From Aestuariivita sp049276915 (lineage in GTDB: Bacteria > Pseudomonadota > Alphaproteobacteria > Rhodobacterales > Rhodobacteraceae): a stretch of DNA of 64,000 nucleotides. The position numbers and the translations under genes were made by a program. Shown piece by piece: positions 14,963-23,901 of the stretch; within the stretch, counting starts at the first letter, position 1; the number at the start of each line of letters is the position of its first letter. The notes beneath the pieces were generated by a model. The model ran no database searches. It saw only the letters and a list, made by a program, of their open reading frames with translations, and was not told the DNA's origin. The stretch spans positions 1 to 64,000 of the forward strand of contig NZ_JBASXK010000011.1 in the NCBI RefSeq assembly GCF_049276915.1, read 5' to 3'.

Positions 14963-16768
14963 ATGACAACTAGAGATGACACTGCAGGTGAGCTTTCAGG
15001 TGAACACTTTGAACAGCTGACCGAGAATCTGCAGAAGGTCGAGGCGCTCTCGAAACGATTGATAGAGGCCGTGTCCAAGAAGACTGGGCACAATACTGCG
15101 CTGGATGCCCCCGATCAGGAACTCTATGCCAAGGCGGCCACGGCCTATTGGACCGAGGCGATGCAGAACCCCGCCAAGATCATCGAGCACCAGATTGATT
15201 TCTGGTCAAAATCCGTGCTGCATTTCGTCGAAGCGCAGCAAGCTCTGGCAAAGGGCAAGCTGCAGGCCCCCGAAGATCCCGGCCCCTGCGATCGCCGCTT
15301 TTCCAACCCGCTTTGGGACACGCACCCCTATTTCAACTTCATCAAGCAGCAATACCTGATCAACGCGCGCGCCCTGGAAGATGCCGTCAGCGAGCTGGAA
15401 GAACTGGACGCAAAGGACCGGCTCAAGCTGACCTATTTCACCAAGCAGATCGTGGACATGATGTCGCCGACCAACTTCCTGGCAACGAATCCGGATGCTT
15501 TGGAACGGGCGGTTGCCACGGATGGCGAAAGCCTGGTGAAAGGGCTTGAGAACCTGATTTCGGACCTCGAGGCCAACAACGGGGAACTTGTGGTCAGGCT
15601 GGCCGATGAATCCGCCTTCGTGCTGGGTGAAAACATCGCCACCACACCGGGCAAGGTGATTTATCGCAACCGGATGATGGAACTGATCCAGTACGAGCCG
15701 GTCACCGAAAAGGTCTATGAAACGCCCATCGTGCTGTTTCCCCCTTGGATCAACAAATACTATATTCTGGACCTCAAGGCCGAGAACAGCCTGATCAAAT
15801 GGGTGACCGAGCAGGGTTATACCCTGTTCGTGGTCAGCTGGATCAACCCGGATGCGACCTATGCCGATGTCGGCATGGAAGATTACATCAACGATGGCTT
15901 CCTGACGGCGATCCGCGAGGTCAAGGCGATCGCCGGGGTCAAACAGGTTAATGCGGTGGGCTATTGCATCGCGGGCACCACGCTGTCGATGACGCTGGCC
16001 TTGATGAAAAAGCGTGGTGATACCTCGGTGAAATCCGCCACGTTCTTCACGGCGCTCACCGATTTTTCCGATCAGGGAGAGTTCACACCCTTCCTGCAGG
16101 ATGATTTCATCGACGGTATCGAAGCAGAGGTGGCCGAAAAGGGCTTCCTGCAATCCTACATCATGGCGCGCACCTTCTCGTATCTGCGCTCGAACGATCT
16201 GATTTATACGCCCGCCATCCGCAGCTATATGATGGGCGAGACGCCCCCCGCCTTTGACCTGCTGTTCTGGAACGGGGACGGGGCGAACCTGCCGGCCAAG
16301 ATGGCGATGGATTATCTGCGCGGGCTGTGTCAGCGCAACGAGTTCGCCGATGGCGGGATCTTGATGATGGGAGAGACCTTGCATGTCAGCGATGTGGATG
16401 TGCCGGTCTATGCCATCACCTGCGAAACCGATCACATCGCGGCCTGGAAGGATTGTTATCGCGGCGTCCAGCAGATGGGGTCGAAGAACAAGACCTTTGT
16501 GGTCAGTGAATCCGGCCATATCGCCGGGATCGTGAACCCGCCCAGCAAGAACAAGTACGGCCATTACATCAACGACGATCTCGGCCTGTCCTCGCATGAG
16601 TGGATGGAGGGCGCCGAGTACCACAAGGGCTCGTGGTGGCCACGCTGGTCCGAATGGCTCAAGCGGCGCTCGGGCAAGAAGATTGGCGCGCGGGATGTGG
16701 GTGATTCGACGCATCCGGTGCTGGCGGACGCGCCCGGCACCTATGTCGCGATCAAGGCAAGAGGCTGA
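14963..16768 (+). CDS. phaC: Class I polyhydroxyalkanoate synthase
   Basis: PhaC polymerises 3-hydroxyacyl-CoA into polyester granules. The 601-residue length is normal for class I. The lipase-like box reads GYCIAG with catalytic Cys335; the family aspartate and histidine fit CETDHIAAW and ESGHIAGIVNPP. An N-terminal PhaC_N domain precedes the alpha/beta hydrolase core. The gene is followed by phaP and phaR on the same strand, and a PhaR-type box lies just upstream. Confidence 0.97.
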   Translation: MTTRDDTAGELSGEHFEQLTENLQKVEALSKRLIEAVSKKTGHNTALDAPDQELYAKAATAYWTEAMQNPAKIIEHQIDFWSKSVLHFVEAQQALAKGKLQAPEDPGPCDRRFSNPLWDTHPYFNFIKQQYLINARALEDAVSELEELDAKDRLKLTYFTKQIVDMMSPTNFLATNPDALERAVATDGESLVKGLENLISDLEANNGELVVRLADESAFVLGENIATTPGKVIYRNRMMELIQYEPVTEKVYETPIVLFPPWINKYYILDLKAENSLIKWVTEQGYTLFVVSWINPDATYADVGMEDYINDGFLTAIREVKAIAGVKQVNAVGYCIAGTTLSMTLALMKKRGDTSVKSATFFTALTDFSDQGEFTPFLQDDFIDGIEAEVAEKGFLQSYIMARTFSYLRSNDLIYTPAIRSYMMGETPPAFDLLFWNGDGANLPAKMAMDYLRGLCQRNEFADGGILMMGETLHVSDVDVPVYAITCETDHIAAWKDCYRGVQQMGSKNKTFVVSESGHIAGIVNPPSKNKYGHYINDDLGLSSHEWMEGAEYHKGSWWPRWSEWLKRRSGKKIGARDVGDSTHPVLADAPGTYVAIKARG

Positions 16769-16792
16769 TTTTAAACGCTTTTACTCAATATG

Positions 16793-16856
16793 CTGCGATG
16801 CAGCAAGAAAATCCTTGAAATGCTGCGTCGCAGAATGCATATTGTTTGCAGCTGCA
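16793..16856. promoter_or_regulatory. Pair of PhaR-type boxes upstream of phaP
   Basis: CTGCGATGCAG (16793-16803) and CTGCGTCGCAG (16823-16833) both match CTGC-N3-GCAG and are spaced by 30 bases. A further palindrome TGCAGCTGCA lies at 16847-16856. They occupy the whole phaC-phaP gap, as expected for the PhaR-repressed phasin promoter. Confidence 0.8.
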
Positions 16857-16900
16857 GAGCGCGGGACTGGCCCGCCGGGCACGAACAAAGGATTTGACCA

Positions 16901-17344
16901 ATGGCCAAGACGCAAGATTTCACCACCGTCATGAAAGACATGATGGGCGCATTCCCCGTCGACACCGGCGCGATGGAAGACGCATTCAAGACCACGGCAA
17001 CCCTGAACGAGAAACTTTCGAGCGTTGCTCTGGAAGCTGCCGAGAAATCCGCAGAGATCTCGAGCAAGTGGACAAAAGACACCATCGCCAAGCTGGGCGA
17101 TATGGCGAAAGCCAAGGCAGAGCCTGCCGACTATGCAAAAGCGATGACCGATTTCGCATCGGCCACGGCAGAAGTTGCAGCCGAGAACATGGCCGCTTTC
17201 GCCGAGATCGCCAAAAAAGTCCAAATGGACACGGTTGAGCTGATGATGGCGGCTGGCAAGGACATGTCCGAAGACGCCGCATCTGCGATGAAAAAAGCCA
17301 CCACCGAGGTGACTGCAGCGGCCAAGAAAGCCACTGCGAAGTAA
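16901..17344 (+). CDS. phaP: Phasin, granule-associated protein
   Basis: Phasins coat polyester granules and control their size. The 147-residue protein is almost wholly alpha-helical, rich in Ala, Lys, Glu and Met, and has the phasin_2 pattern (KTTATLNEKLSSVALEAAEK, then SAEISSKWTKDTIAKLGD). It ends with the Lys/Ala tail AAKKATAK. AAAGGA precedes the start. It lies between PhaR-type boxes and a strong terminator, so it has its own regulated transcript. Confidence 0.93.
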   Translation: MAKTQDFTTVMKDMMGAFPVDTGAMEDAFKTTATLNEKLSSVALEAAEKSAEISSKWTKDTIAKLGDMAKAKAEPADYAKAMTDFASATAEVAAENMAAFAEIAKKVQMDTVELMMAAGKDMSEDAASAMKKATTEVTAAAKKATAK

Positions 17345-17395
17345 ATTCGGACGCAGATTTACACCCCTCTCCTCCCAATTGGGTGTGAATGCGAG

Positions 17396-17427
17396 AAGGA
17401 CAGGTCTTTGGACCTGTCCTTTTTTTG
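17396..17427 (+). terminator. Rho-independent terminator of phaP
   Basis: A perfect 11-bp stem AAGGACAGGTC (17396-17406) / GACCTGTCCTT (17411-17421) with a TTTG loop runs into seven T residues. This is a textbook terminator 50 bases after the phaP stop. Confidence 0.93.
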
Positions 17428-17468
17428 TGCCCGGATGGCGTGCGGGGCCTTGCACGTGGCTGCAATCT

Positions 17469-17523
17469 GCGAGGGGTTTCACCCCTCGCGCTCCCCGGGT
17501 ATTTCAGACCAGAAAGAAGCAGG
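17469..17523 (+). repeat. Dispersed hairpin-plus-tail element
   Basis: A 9-bp hairpin GCGAGGGGT (17469-17477) / ACCCCTCGC (17481-17489) is followed by CCCCGGGTATTTCAGACC and AGAAAGAAGCAGG. The tail is shared with the elements at 21748 and 30023 and, less exactly, 8613. It lies in the 290-base gap between the phaP terminator and phaR. Confidence 0.7.
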
Positions 17524-17602
17524 ACCTGCCGTCGGGCGCTGATGGAGGCCGCGCTGGTTTTCTGGCAACTCTTTCCTTTTGTATAATGCTGCCCTAGGCT
17601 TG

Positions 17603-17613
17603 CTGCACTGCAT
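17603..17613. promoter_or_regulatory. Imperfect PhaR-type box upstream of phaR
   Basis: CTGCACTGCAT differs from CTGC-N3-GCAG at the last base. It lies 21 bases before the phaR start, consistent with autoregulation. Confidence 0.5.
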
Positions 17614-17634
17614 CATGTCCGGGGAGGGTAAGAC

Positions 17635-18195
17635 ATGGCCGAAGAAGAAAAACCCCTGCTGATCAAACGCTATGCCAGCCGGCGGCTCTATAATACCGAG
17701 ACCAGCGATTACGTCACACTTGAAGATATTGCGGGGTTTATCCGGGAAGGCCGTGAGGTGCAGATCGTTGATCTGAAATCCGGAGATGACCTGACGCGCC
17801 AGTACCTGCTGCAGATTATTGCCGAACATGAAAGCCGGGGCGAGAACGTGCTGCCGGTGAATGTGCTCAATGATCTGGTGCGCAGCTACATGATCCCCGG
17901 CGGGGGGGTCATGCCGCAATTCCTGCAGGGCTCCTTCGACATGCTGCGCGAAAGCCAGAGCAAGATGGTGGAAAACATGAATGCCATGAACCCGATTGCG
18001 AAAATGCCCGGGTTCGAGGCCATCAAGGCCCAGCAGGAAGCCTTTATCAAGGCGATGACGCTTGGACTGAATGCCCAGTGGGGGGCATCGGCACCCGAGC
18101 CCGAGCCTGAGCCCGAAGCGGACAAGGGCGAGGATCTGGAAGCGATCAAGAAGCAGCTTGCCGATCTGCAGAACAAGCTGTCCAAGCTGCGTTAA
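17635..18195 (+). CDS. phaR: Polyhydroxyalkanoate synthesis repressor PhaR
   Basis: PhaR represses phaP and itself, and is released from DNA when it binds nascent polyester. The 186-residue protein has the PHA accumulation regulator DNA-binding domain at the N-terminus (LIKRYASRRLYNTETSDYV) and a helical C-terminal domain, with an acidic EPEPEPE stretch near residue 155. The start has a strong GGGGAGGG. Its target boxes occur before phaC, phaP and phaR. Its end overlaps the end of the convergent aminotransferase gene by four bases. Confidence 0.95.
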   Translation: MAEEEKPLLIKRYASRRLYNTETSDYVTLEDIAGFIREGREVQIVDLKSGDDLTRQYLLQIIAEHESRGENVLPVNVLNDLVRSYMIPGGGVMPQFLQGSFDMLRESQSKMVENMNAMNPIAKMPGFEAIKAQQEAFIKAMTLGLNAQWGASAPEPEPEPEADKGEDLEAIKKQLADLQNKLSKLR

Positions 18196-19121
18196 ACCTG
18201 GTGCAGGGGCGTGCGCAGCGCGTCCTTCATCAGCCATTCGAAGTAGGTCTTGCGCAGCTGGCGTGCGCAAGGGCCGGGCGCACCGTTCGAGAAATGCCGC
18301 TCATCCACGCGGGTGACGGGGATCACGCCCCCTCCGGAAGAGGAGAGAAAGACCTCATCCGCGCGCCAGAATTCCTCAAGGGGCAGGGGGCGCGTCTCGA
18401 CCGTCAGACCCATCTCCCGGGCCATCTCCAACACGGTCTGGCGTGTGATACCGTGCAGCACCCCATGTTGCGAAGTCACCAGCCGGTCGCCAAACAGGGC
18501 AAAGACGTTAAAGCCCGGCCCCTCGGTCACATTGTCCTGATGATCCAGCAGCAGGGTGGTTTCAAAGCCCTTGTCCTTGGCTTCGAACAGGCCGGATGTG
18601 AAATCGCCCCAGTGATAGTTCTTGACCCGTGGGTTGACGCTGTCCTGGGGGATGCGGCGCACGGATTTGGCGATCCAGACCGAGGTGCCGGCCTCTGCGA
18701 TCTCTGGTTTGACGATATGCACATATGGCACGCACCAGGCATAGAAATGGTTCTGACAATCGCGCGGATCGCGGCTGCCGGGAACCGGGTTTCGCCCGCG
18801 TGCCGCCACCATCGCCACATAGGCCGAGTGCAGGCCCGAGGCACCAACCATCCGGTGCAGCGCGGCTTGGATCTGATCCGGGCCCATCGCGATATCCATG
18901 CGAAGGGCGCTGAGCGAGGCGGTAAAGCGCTGCAGGTAATCGGGCAGACGAAAGAACGCGCCTTGCCAGACGGGCACCACGTCATAGGCCATATCGCTAT
19001 GGGTCACGCCCCAGTCGGTGACGTTGATCCTGGCCTCGCTGATCGGCAGGATGGTCCCGTCGATCCAGGCCGCTCCGTTTGATAGATCATCCATGATCCA
19101 GTTTTGCGCGCTCGGTTCCAT
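18192..19121 (-). CDS. Class IV aminotransferase (branched-chain/D-amino acid type)
   Basis: The 309-residue PLP protein belongs to fold type IV (branched-chain, D-amino acid or aminodeoxychorismate lyase family). The catalytic lysine is in RVKNYHWGDF, and the cofactor-phosphate loop is around SSSGGGVIPV. It lies 12 bases after a DegT-type aminotransferase on the same strand, so they may form an operon. The start is uncertain: 19121 gives MEPSAQ, 19094 gives MDDLSNG. Neither has a clear ribosome binding site. The substrate is unknown. Confidence 0.85.
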   Translation of the reverse strand: MEPSAQNWIMDDLSNGAAWIDGTILPISEARINVTDWGVTHSDMAYDVVPVWQGAFFRLPDYLQRFTASLSALRMDIAMGPDQIQAALHRMVGASGLHSAYVAMVAARGRNPVPGSRDPRDCQNHFYAWCVPYVHIVKPEIAEAGTSVWIAKSVRRIPQDSVNPRVKNYHWGDFTSGLFEAKDKGFETTLLLDHQDNVTEGPGFNVFALFGDRLVTSQHGVLHGITRQTVLEMAREMGLTVETRPLPLEEFWRADEVFLSSSGGGVIPVTRVDERHFSNGAPGPCARQLRKTYFEWLMKDALRTPLHQV

Positions 19122-19133
19122 GCGCGCAAGATG

Positions 19134-20324
19134 TCAGGTGCCGTAGGCGCGCTCGGATGTGGTGACCTGGTCCATGGCCTGCAGCAGGATGTCAGCGACC
19201 GTATCCAGCTCCTCGCGGGTCAGTCGCACGGGCAAACGCACATCGCAGGCCCGCATCAGCATCGCCCGCGTCAACGGCAATTCGGGGATCTCGCCAAGAA
19301 ACTGCCAGTTCCAGAAGGCGCGCGCATTATCCGCGCTCAGGCCAAAGACCTGCACCGAGACACCAAGTTCCTTGGCAGTGGCTGCAAAGGCGCGGGTTGT
19401 GGCCTCGTCCAGGCCCACCAGGTTGAACTGAATGGAATCGGGCGCGCGCTGTTCGGGAGCCAGCGGGGCAGGCACGCGGATAAAGGGCGAGGTTTCAAGC
19501 CGTGCCGCCACATGGTCGTGATTGGCCCGCCCGTCGCGCACCCGGCGCGCCAGCTCGGGCAGTTGCGGGCGAATGACGACGGCCGACAGGTTGGACATCC
19601 GCAGATTGTACAGCGGCAGCCGATTCTGCCAGCGCCCGAAGGCATCCTGCAACACCGGGTGTTTCTTCCAGTTGTGCTCATAGGCACCGGACATGATGAT
19701 GGCACGCGCCACAAGATCAGCATCATCGGTGATCAGGATCCCGCCCTCACCGGCATTGATCATCTTGTAGGACTGGAACGAAAAGCAACCCACCCGGCCG
19801 ATTGTGCCGATGTTGCGCCCGGCCCATGTCGTGCCCAGCGAATGCGCCGCATCTTCGATCACGGGTATGTCGCGGGCCTCACACAGCTGCATGATCGCAT
19901 CCATATCGCTGGTATGGCCGCGCATATGGCTGATGATCACGGCCTGGACACTGTCCAGCTTGGCTGCGAAATCGGCGAGGTCGACGCGGTAGTCCTCACC
20001 CACTTCACACAGCACCGGAACACAATCGGCATGGATGACCGAGGAGGGAACCGCCGCAAAGGTAAAGCCCGGGATCAGCACCCGAGCATCGCGCGGCAGA
20101 CCCAGGGCCTTGAGCGACAAAAACAGCGCAGCCGAACAGGACGAGACCGCCAGCGCGTATTTCGCACCGATCATCTCGGCGAATTCGGCCTCCAGCAGCG
20201 ACACAGGCGCATGCTCGGGCGCGGTATAGCGAAACAGATCTCCCGATTGCAAAAGCGCGTCGATGGCGTCGCGGGCGGCAACTGGGATGGGTTCGGCTTG
20301 GTGAACGTCGGGTGCGCGCTTCAT
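19134..20324 (-). CDS. DegT/DnrJ/EryC1/StrS-family aminotransferase
   Basis: A 396-residue fold type I PLP enzyme of the sugar aminotransferase family. PEHAPVSLLEAEFAEMIGAK starts the core, EDAAHSLGTTW holds the cofactor aspartate, and FQSYKMINAGEGG holds the catalytic lysine. Members make amino-sugars for surface polysaccharides or act in secondary metabolism. No sugar genes lie nearby, so the substrate is open. The start MKRAPD has AAGGA ten bases upstream, inside a perfect palindrome at 20335-20346. Confidence 0.88.
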   Translation of the reverse strand: MKRAPDVHQAEPIPVAARDAIDALLQSGDLFRYTAPEHAPVSLLEAEFAEMIGAKYALAVSSCSAALFLSLKALGLPRDARVLIPGFTFAAVPSSVIHADCVPVLCEVGEDYRVDLADFAAKLDSVQAVIISHMRGHTSDMDAIMQLCEARDIPVIEDAAHSLGTTWAGRNIGTIGRVGCFSFQSYKMINAGEGGILITDDADLVARAIIMSGAYEHNWKKHPVLQDAFGRWQNRLPLYNLRMSNLSAVVIRPQLPELARRVRDGRANHDHVAARLETSPFIRVPAPLAPEQRAPDSIQFNLVGLDEATTRAFAATAKELGVSVQVFGLSADNARAFWNWQFLGEIPELPLTRAMLMRACDVRLPVRLTREELDTVADILLQAMDQVTTSERAYGT

Positions 20325-20334
20325 ATTTCATTTT

Positions 20335-20346
20335 CCTTAATTAAGG
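20335..20346. promoter_or_regulatory. Palindrome at the ribosome binding site of the DegT-type gene
   Basis: CCTTAATTAAGG is a perfect 12-base palindrome ten bases upstream of the start at 20324 and includes the AAGG of the ribosome binding site. It could be an operator or a structure that hides the site. Confidence 0.4.
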
Positions 20347-20433
20347 TTTTCAGAAATATAAAACACCTGAGCGCGCCATGCCAGCCTTGTGTTGCAGCAA
20401 GGGCAGAATTTCACAAAACTGTCGCTTTGGCCC

Positions 20434-21738
20434 TTATGCGCCCAGACGGTCGCGCATCGCATACCAGGTCATCGCCAGCACCAGCAGGGGCGAGCGCAGG
20501 CGCGCGCCTCCGGGAAAGGGCATGGACGGGATGCGCGCCATGATGTCAAAGCCCTCGGCCTGTCCCTGAATGGCGCGCGCCATCAGCATGCCGGCATGGG
20601 TGGCGGTGCCGACGCCGTGCCCGGAATAGCCCGAGGCCGTCAGGATGTTGGGGGCCACCCGCGCCAGATATGGCAGGCGTTTCATGGTAATCGCCAGCGT
20701 GCCACCCCAGGCATAATCGATCCGCACATTCTTCAGATGCGGAAAAATCTGGGTCATCGGTTTGCGCACCAGGGCGGCAATATCTGACGGAAAGCGATAG
20801 CCATAGGTCTCACCTCCGCCAAACAGCAACCGCTTGTCGCGGCTCAGGCGGAAATAGTTCACCACGAACTTGCTGTCGGCAACGGCCACATCGCGCGCCA
20901 GGACCCGCGCAGCCTCATCGCCCAGTGGTTCCGTGGCGGCGATGAAATTGTTGATCGGCATCACCCGCGCGGCGACCTTGCGGTTCAGCCCGCCAAGATA
21001 GCCGTTGCAGGCCAGGACCACGTGATCTGCCGTGACGCTGCCGCCATCGCTGCGCAGCACGACCGGTTTTGCTTCGCGGATGTCGAGTACTTCGGTATTC
21101 TCGAAAATCTGCCCGCCTGCCGCTTCCACTGCACCTGCCAGGCCCAGTGCAAAGTTCAGCGGGTGCAGATGCGCAGCCCCCATATCCAGAATGCCGCCGT
21201 GATAGGCCGGAGACGGGCAGAGCGCGCCAAAGGCGTCCCTGTCCAGCACCTCGATCTGATCATAGCCGTATTCGGCCCGCATATGCGCGGCATGGTCATG
21301 CAACTCGCGCATCTCGCCAGCAGTAAAGCCGCAGGCGGCGACACCGGGTTTGAGATCGCAGTCAATACCGTGGCGCGCGATCAGATCCCTGACCAGATCC
21401 TTGGCCTCTTCTCCCAGATCCCAGAGCTTGCCTGCATCCGCCCGCCCCACCAGCGCCTCCAGCGCTTCCTGGTGAACCCGCTGGCCCGACCCAAGCTGAC
21501 CGCCGTTGCGCCCGGATGCACCAAAGCCCGCGCGATGGGCCTCCAGAACAACCACGCGCAACCCGGCCTCGGCCAGATGCAGCGCAGCGGACAGGCCGGT
21601 ATAGCCCGCACCGACCACGCAGACATCCGCCTTGACCTCACCGCGCAAAGGCGCGCGCGGCCTCGTTGGATTTGCGGTCGCGGCATACCAGCTTGCCGGA
21701 TATTCTCCGCGCTGGTCATTGGCATAAAGAAGGTTCAA
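20434..21738 (-). CDS. FAD-dependent amine oxidase, PuuB-like
   Basis: The 434-residue protein is a DAO-type flavoprotein with the FAD-binding motif VVGAGYTGLSAALHLAEAG and FGASGRNGGQ, typical of gamma-glutamylputrescine oxidase (PuuB). In the Puu pathway it oxidises a gamma-glutamylated amine to an aldehyde. It follows a glutamine synthetase-like ligase gene and an amidotransferase gene, the other steps of such a pathway. The true amine (putrescine, another polyamine or a monoamine) cannot be told. The gap to the ligase gene is filled by a dispersed repeat. Confidence 0.88.
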   Translation of the reverse strand: MNLLYANDQRGEYPASWYAATANPTRPRAPLRGEVKADVCVVGAGYTGLSAALHLAEAGLRVVVLEAHRAGFGASGRNGGQLGSGQRVHQEALEALVGRADAGKLWDLGEEAKDLVRDLIARHGIDCDLKPGVAACGFTAGEMRELHDHAAHMRAEYGYDQIEVLDRDAFGALCPSPAYHGGILDMGAAHLHPLNFALGLAGAVEAAGGQIFENTEVLDIREAKPVVLRSDGGSVTADHVVLACNGYLGGLNRKVAARVMPINNFIAATEPLGDEAARVLARDVAVADSKFVVNYFRLSRDKRLLFGGGETYGYRFPSDIAALVRKPMTQIFPHLKNVRIDYAWGGTLAITMKRLPYLARVAPNILTASGYSGHGVGTATHAGMLMARAIQGQAEGFDIMARIPSMPFPGGARLRSPLLVLAMTWYAMRDRLGA

Positions 21739-21747
21739 AGCAGTCCC

Positions 21748-21798
21748 CCTGCTTCTTTCTGGTCAAAAATACCCGAATGCAACGCGACCCAAAGGGTC
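21748..21798 (-). repeat. Dispersed hairpin-plus-tail element
   Basis: Read on the minus strand, a short GACCC/GGGTC hairpin (21786-21798) overlaps the PuuA-like stop codon and is followed by the tail GGGTATTTTTGACC and AGAAAGAAGCAGG (21748-21775). The AGCAGGGGG end lies close to the oxidase start and may serve as its ribosome binding region. Confidence 0.65.
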
Positions 21799-23161
21799 AG
21801 ACATTCAGCAGCAGGTGCTCACGTTCCCACGGAGAGATCACTTGCAGGAATTCCTCATACTCGGTGCGTTTGACGATGGAATAGACCCGGGCGAATTCCT
21901 CGCCCAGGACCGCATGCAGATCCGGGGCTTCGTCGAACAGGTCAAGCGCATCGCCCATCACGCGCGGCAGGTCGCCTTCGCTGTCCTCATAGGCATCGCC
22001 CTTGAAGCTCTTGTCGGGGCGTTCTTCCTGGATCAGACCCAGGTAACCGCAGGCAAGGCTCGCGGCGATCCCCAGATAGGGGTTGCAATCCATACCCGCG
22101 ATCCGGTTTTCGACCCGGCGCGAGGCAGGGCTGGAGAGCGGCACGCGAATGCCTGTCGTGCGGTTGTCGCGGCCCCATTCCAGATTGATCGGAGCGGCAT
22201 GATCGCGCACGAAACGGCGATAGCTGTTCACATAGGGCGCCAGCACGGCCACGGCCGCGGGCAGGTATTTCTGCAAGCCACCGATAAAGTAGAAGAACGC
22301 GTCCGTCTCGCCGCCCTGGGGACCGGAAAAGATGTTCTTGCCGGTTTCCTTGTCCAGCACCGAATGGTGGATATGCATGGCCGAACCCGGCTCATCCGCA
22401 ATGGGTTTGGCCATGAAGGTGGCAAAGCAATCATGGCGCAGGGCGGCTTCACGGATCAGGCGTTTGAAGTAGAACACTTCATCCGCCAGCTTGACCGGAT
22501 CCCCGTGCAGCAGGTTGATCTCAAGTTGACCGGCCCCGCCCTCCTGGGTGATGCCGTCGATCTCGAAACCCTGCGCTTCGGCGAAATCATAGATGTCGTC
22601 GATCACAGGTCCGAATTCATCGACGGCAGTCATCGAATAGGCCTGACGCGCCGCTGCCGGACGTCCCGAGCGGCCCATCATCGGTTCGATCTCCTTGGCC
22701 GGATCCAGATTGCGCGCGACAAGAAAGAATTCCATCTCCGGTGCCACGACGGGCGTCCAGCCCTTTGCTTCATAAAGCGAGACCACGCGCTTGAGCACGT
22801 TGCGCGGTGCGAATTCGATGGGATCCCCGCCACGGTCAAAGGCGTCATGGATCACCTGAAGTGTCCAGTCGCCCGTCCAGGGGGCCGCACTGGCGGTGCT
22901 CATGTCGGGCTTCAGGATCATATCACGTTCGATGAACCCTTCATCTCCGGCTGCTTCACCCCAGTCACCGGTGATCGTCTGGTAAAAGATCGAATCCGGC
23001 AGGTGAAAGTAGTCCTGCCGCGCGAATTTGCTGGCCGGCACGGCCTTGCCGCGCGCAATGCCGGGCAGGTCCGAGATGATGCATTCCACCTCATCCAGGC
23101 GGCGCCCTTCCAGGAAAGCCTGGGCGGCTTCGGGCAGGTTCTTGATCCAGTCTTCGGCCAT
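21797..23161 (-). CDS. Gamma-glutamylamine synthetase, PuuA-like (glutamine synthetase family)
   Basis: The 454-residue enzyme has the glutamine synthetase beta-grasp and catalytic domains (EMEFFLVARNL, GAGQLEINLLHGDP, MHIHHS, NRTTGIRVP). It resembles PuuA, which joins glutamate to putrescine with ATP. It starts in a TAATG overlap with the upstream amidotransferase gene and precedes the PuuB-like oxidase. True nitrogen-assimilating GlnA has an adenylylation loop that is not apparent here. Amine specificity is inferred from neighbours. Confidence 0.9.
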   Translation of the reverse strand: MAEDWIKNLPEAAQAFLEGRRLDEVECIISDLPGIARGKAVPASKFARQDYFHLPDSIFYQTITGDWGEAAGDEGFIERDMILKPDMSTASAAPWTGDWTLQVIHDAFDRGGDPIEFAPRNVLKRVVSLYEAKGWTPVVAPEMEFFLVARNLDPAKEIEPMMGRSGRPAAARQAYSMTAVDEFGPVIDDIYDFAEAQGFEIDGITQEGGAGQLEINLLHGDPVKLADEVFYFKRLIREAALRHDCFATFMAKPIADEPGSAMHIHHSVLDKETGKNIFSGPQGGETDAFFYFIGGLQKYLPAAVAVLAPYVNSYRRFVRDHAAPINLEWGRDNRTTGIRVPLSSPASRRVENRIAGMDCNPYLGIAASLACGYLGLIQEERPDKSFKGDAYEDSEGDLPRVMGDALDLFDEAPDLHAVLGEEFARVYSIVKRTEYEEFLQVISPWEREHLLLNV

Positions 23162-23841
23162 TACGCCCTCGCTTGTTTGAAAAACGCCGCAACATGGGCG
23201 GCCATTTCTGCGTTGTTGGTTGGTCCGTTCAGATTGGCGGCCGCCGCCTCAAGCTGGTGGTCTGGCACCACACCCTTGCCGCGCCCCTTGATCAGCCCGT
23301 CGACAAATTCGGCGTTGAATTCCGGATGAGGCTGAACTGTCCAGATATGATCGCCATAGCCTAGGAAGGCGTTCTCGCAAAACGCGTTTGATCCCAGAAC
23401 CCGCGCCTCTGGGGGCCGTTCGATCACCTGATCCTGATGCCAGGCGTTCAGCGTTACGGACCGCTCGTCCAGAGTGTAATCGGTGCGCCCCACGGACCAT
23501 CCTTGCGGGAATTTCACCACCTTGCCGCCAAGTGCCTGTGCAATGATCTGATGGCCAAAGCAGATGCCCACCATGGGGCGTTTGCTGGCATGAATGTCCC
23601 GGATCAGCTCTTCCAGAGGCGGGATCCAGGGCAAATCCTCATAGGTCCCGTGCTTGGACCCGGTGATCAGCCACCCGTCCGCATCCTCGGGCCCGTCCGG
23701 AAATTCCATGTCCACAACATTCCAGGTGGCAAAGTCAAAGCCGTTTCCGGCCAGCATGCGCTGGAAGATATCCGAGTAATCGCCCAGTCGCGCCATCAAC
23801 TCTTCGGGCGCGTGACCGGTCTGCAGTATCCCGATTCTCAT
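23161..23841 (-). CDS. Class I glutamine amidotransferase-like hydrolase
   Basis: The 226-residue protein has the class I amidotransferase triad: GICFGHQ (nucleophile Cys), and QPHPEF with the His-x-Glu pair. It resembles stand-alone GMP synthase-type amidotransferases. Beside PuuA- and PuuB-like genes the natural role would be to hydrolyse a gamma-glutamyl amide product, as PuuD does, although PuuD belongs to a different branch of the same superfamily. A perfect palindrome lies just upstream at 23852-23867. Confidence 0.85.
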   Translation of the reverse strand: MRIGILQTGHAPEELMARLGDYSDIFQRMLAGNGFDFATWNVVDMEFPDGPEDADGWLITGSKHGTYEDLPWIPPLEELIRDIHASKRPMVGICFGHQIIAQALGGKVVKFPQGWSVGRTDYTLDERSVTLNAWHQDQVIERPPEARVLGSNAFCENAFLGYGDHIWTVQPHPEFNAEFVDGLIKGRGKGVVPDHQLEAAAANLNGPTNNAEMAAHVAAFFKQARA

Positions 23842-23851
23842 AGGTCACCAA

Positions 23852-23867
23852 TAATTTGATCAAATTA
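23852..23867. promoter_or_regulatory. Perfect 16-base palindrome, candidate operator
   Basis: TAATTTGATCAAATTA is a perfect dyad ten bases upstream of the amidotransferase start, in the 60-base gap after the second ligase gene. Its size and symmetry are those of a dimeric repressor site controlling the three-gene amine degradation unit. The regulator is not encoded in the window as far as can be seen. Confidence 0.6.
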
Positions 23868-23901
23868 CAGATAAGCGTAACAGGCCATTCGGGCAAGAGG
23901 G

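Noticed and set aside
15206..16714. Minus-strand open frame of about 500 codons across phaC
   Set aside because: Antisense shadow of the well-conserved phaC.
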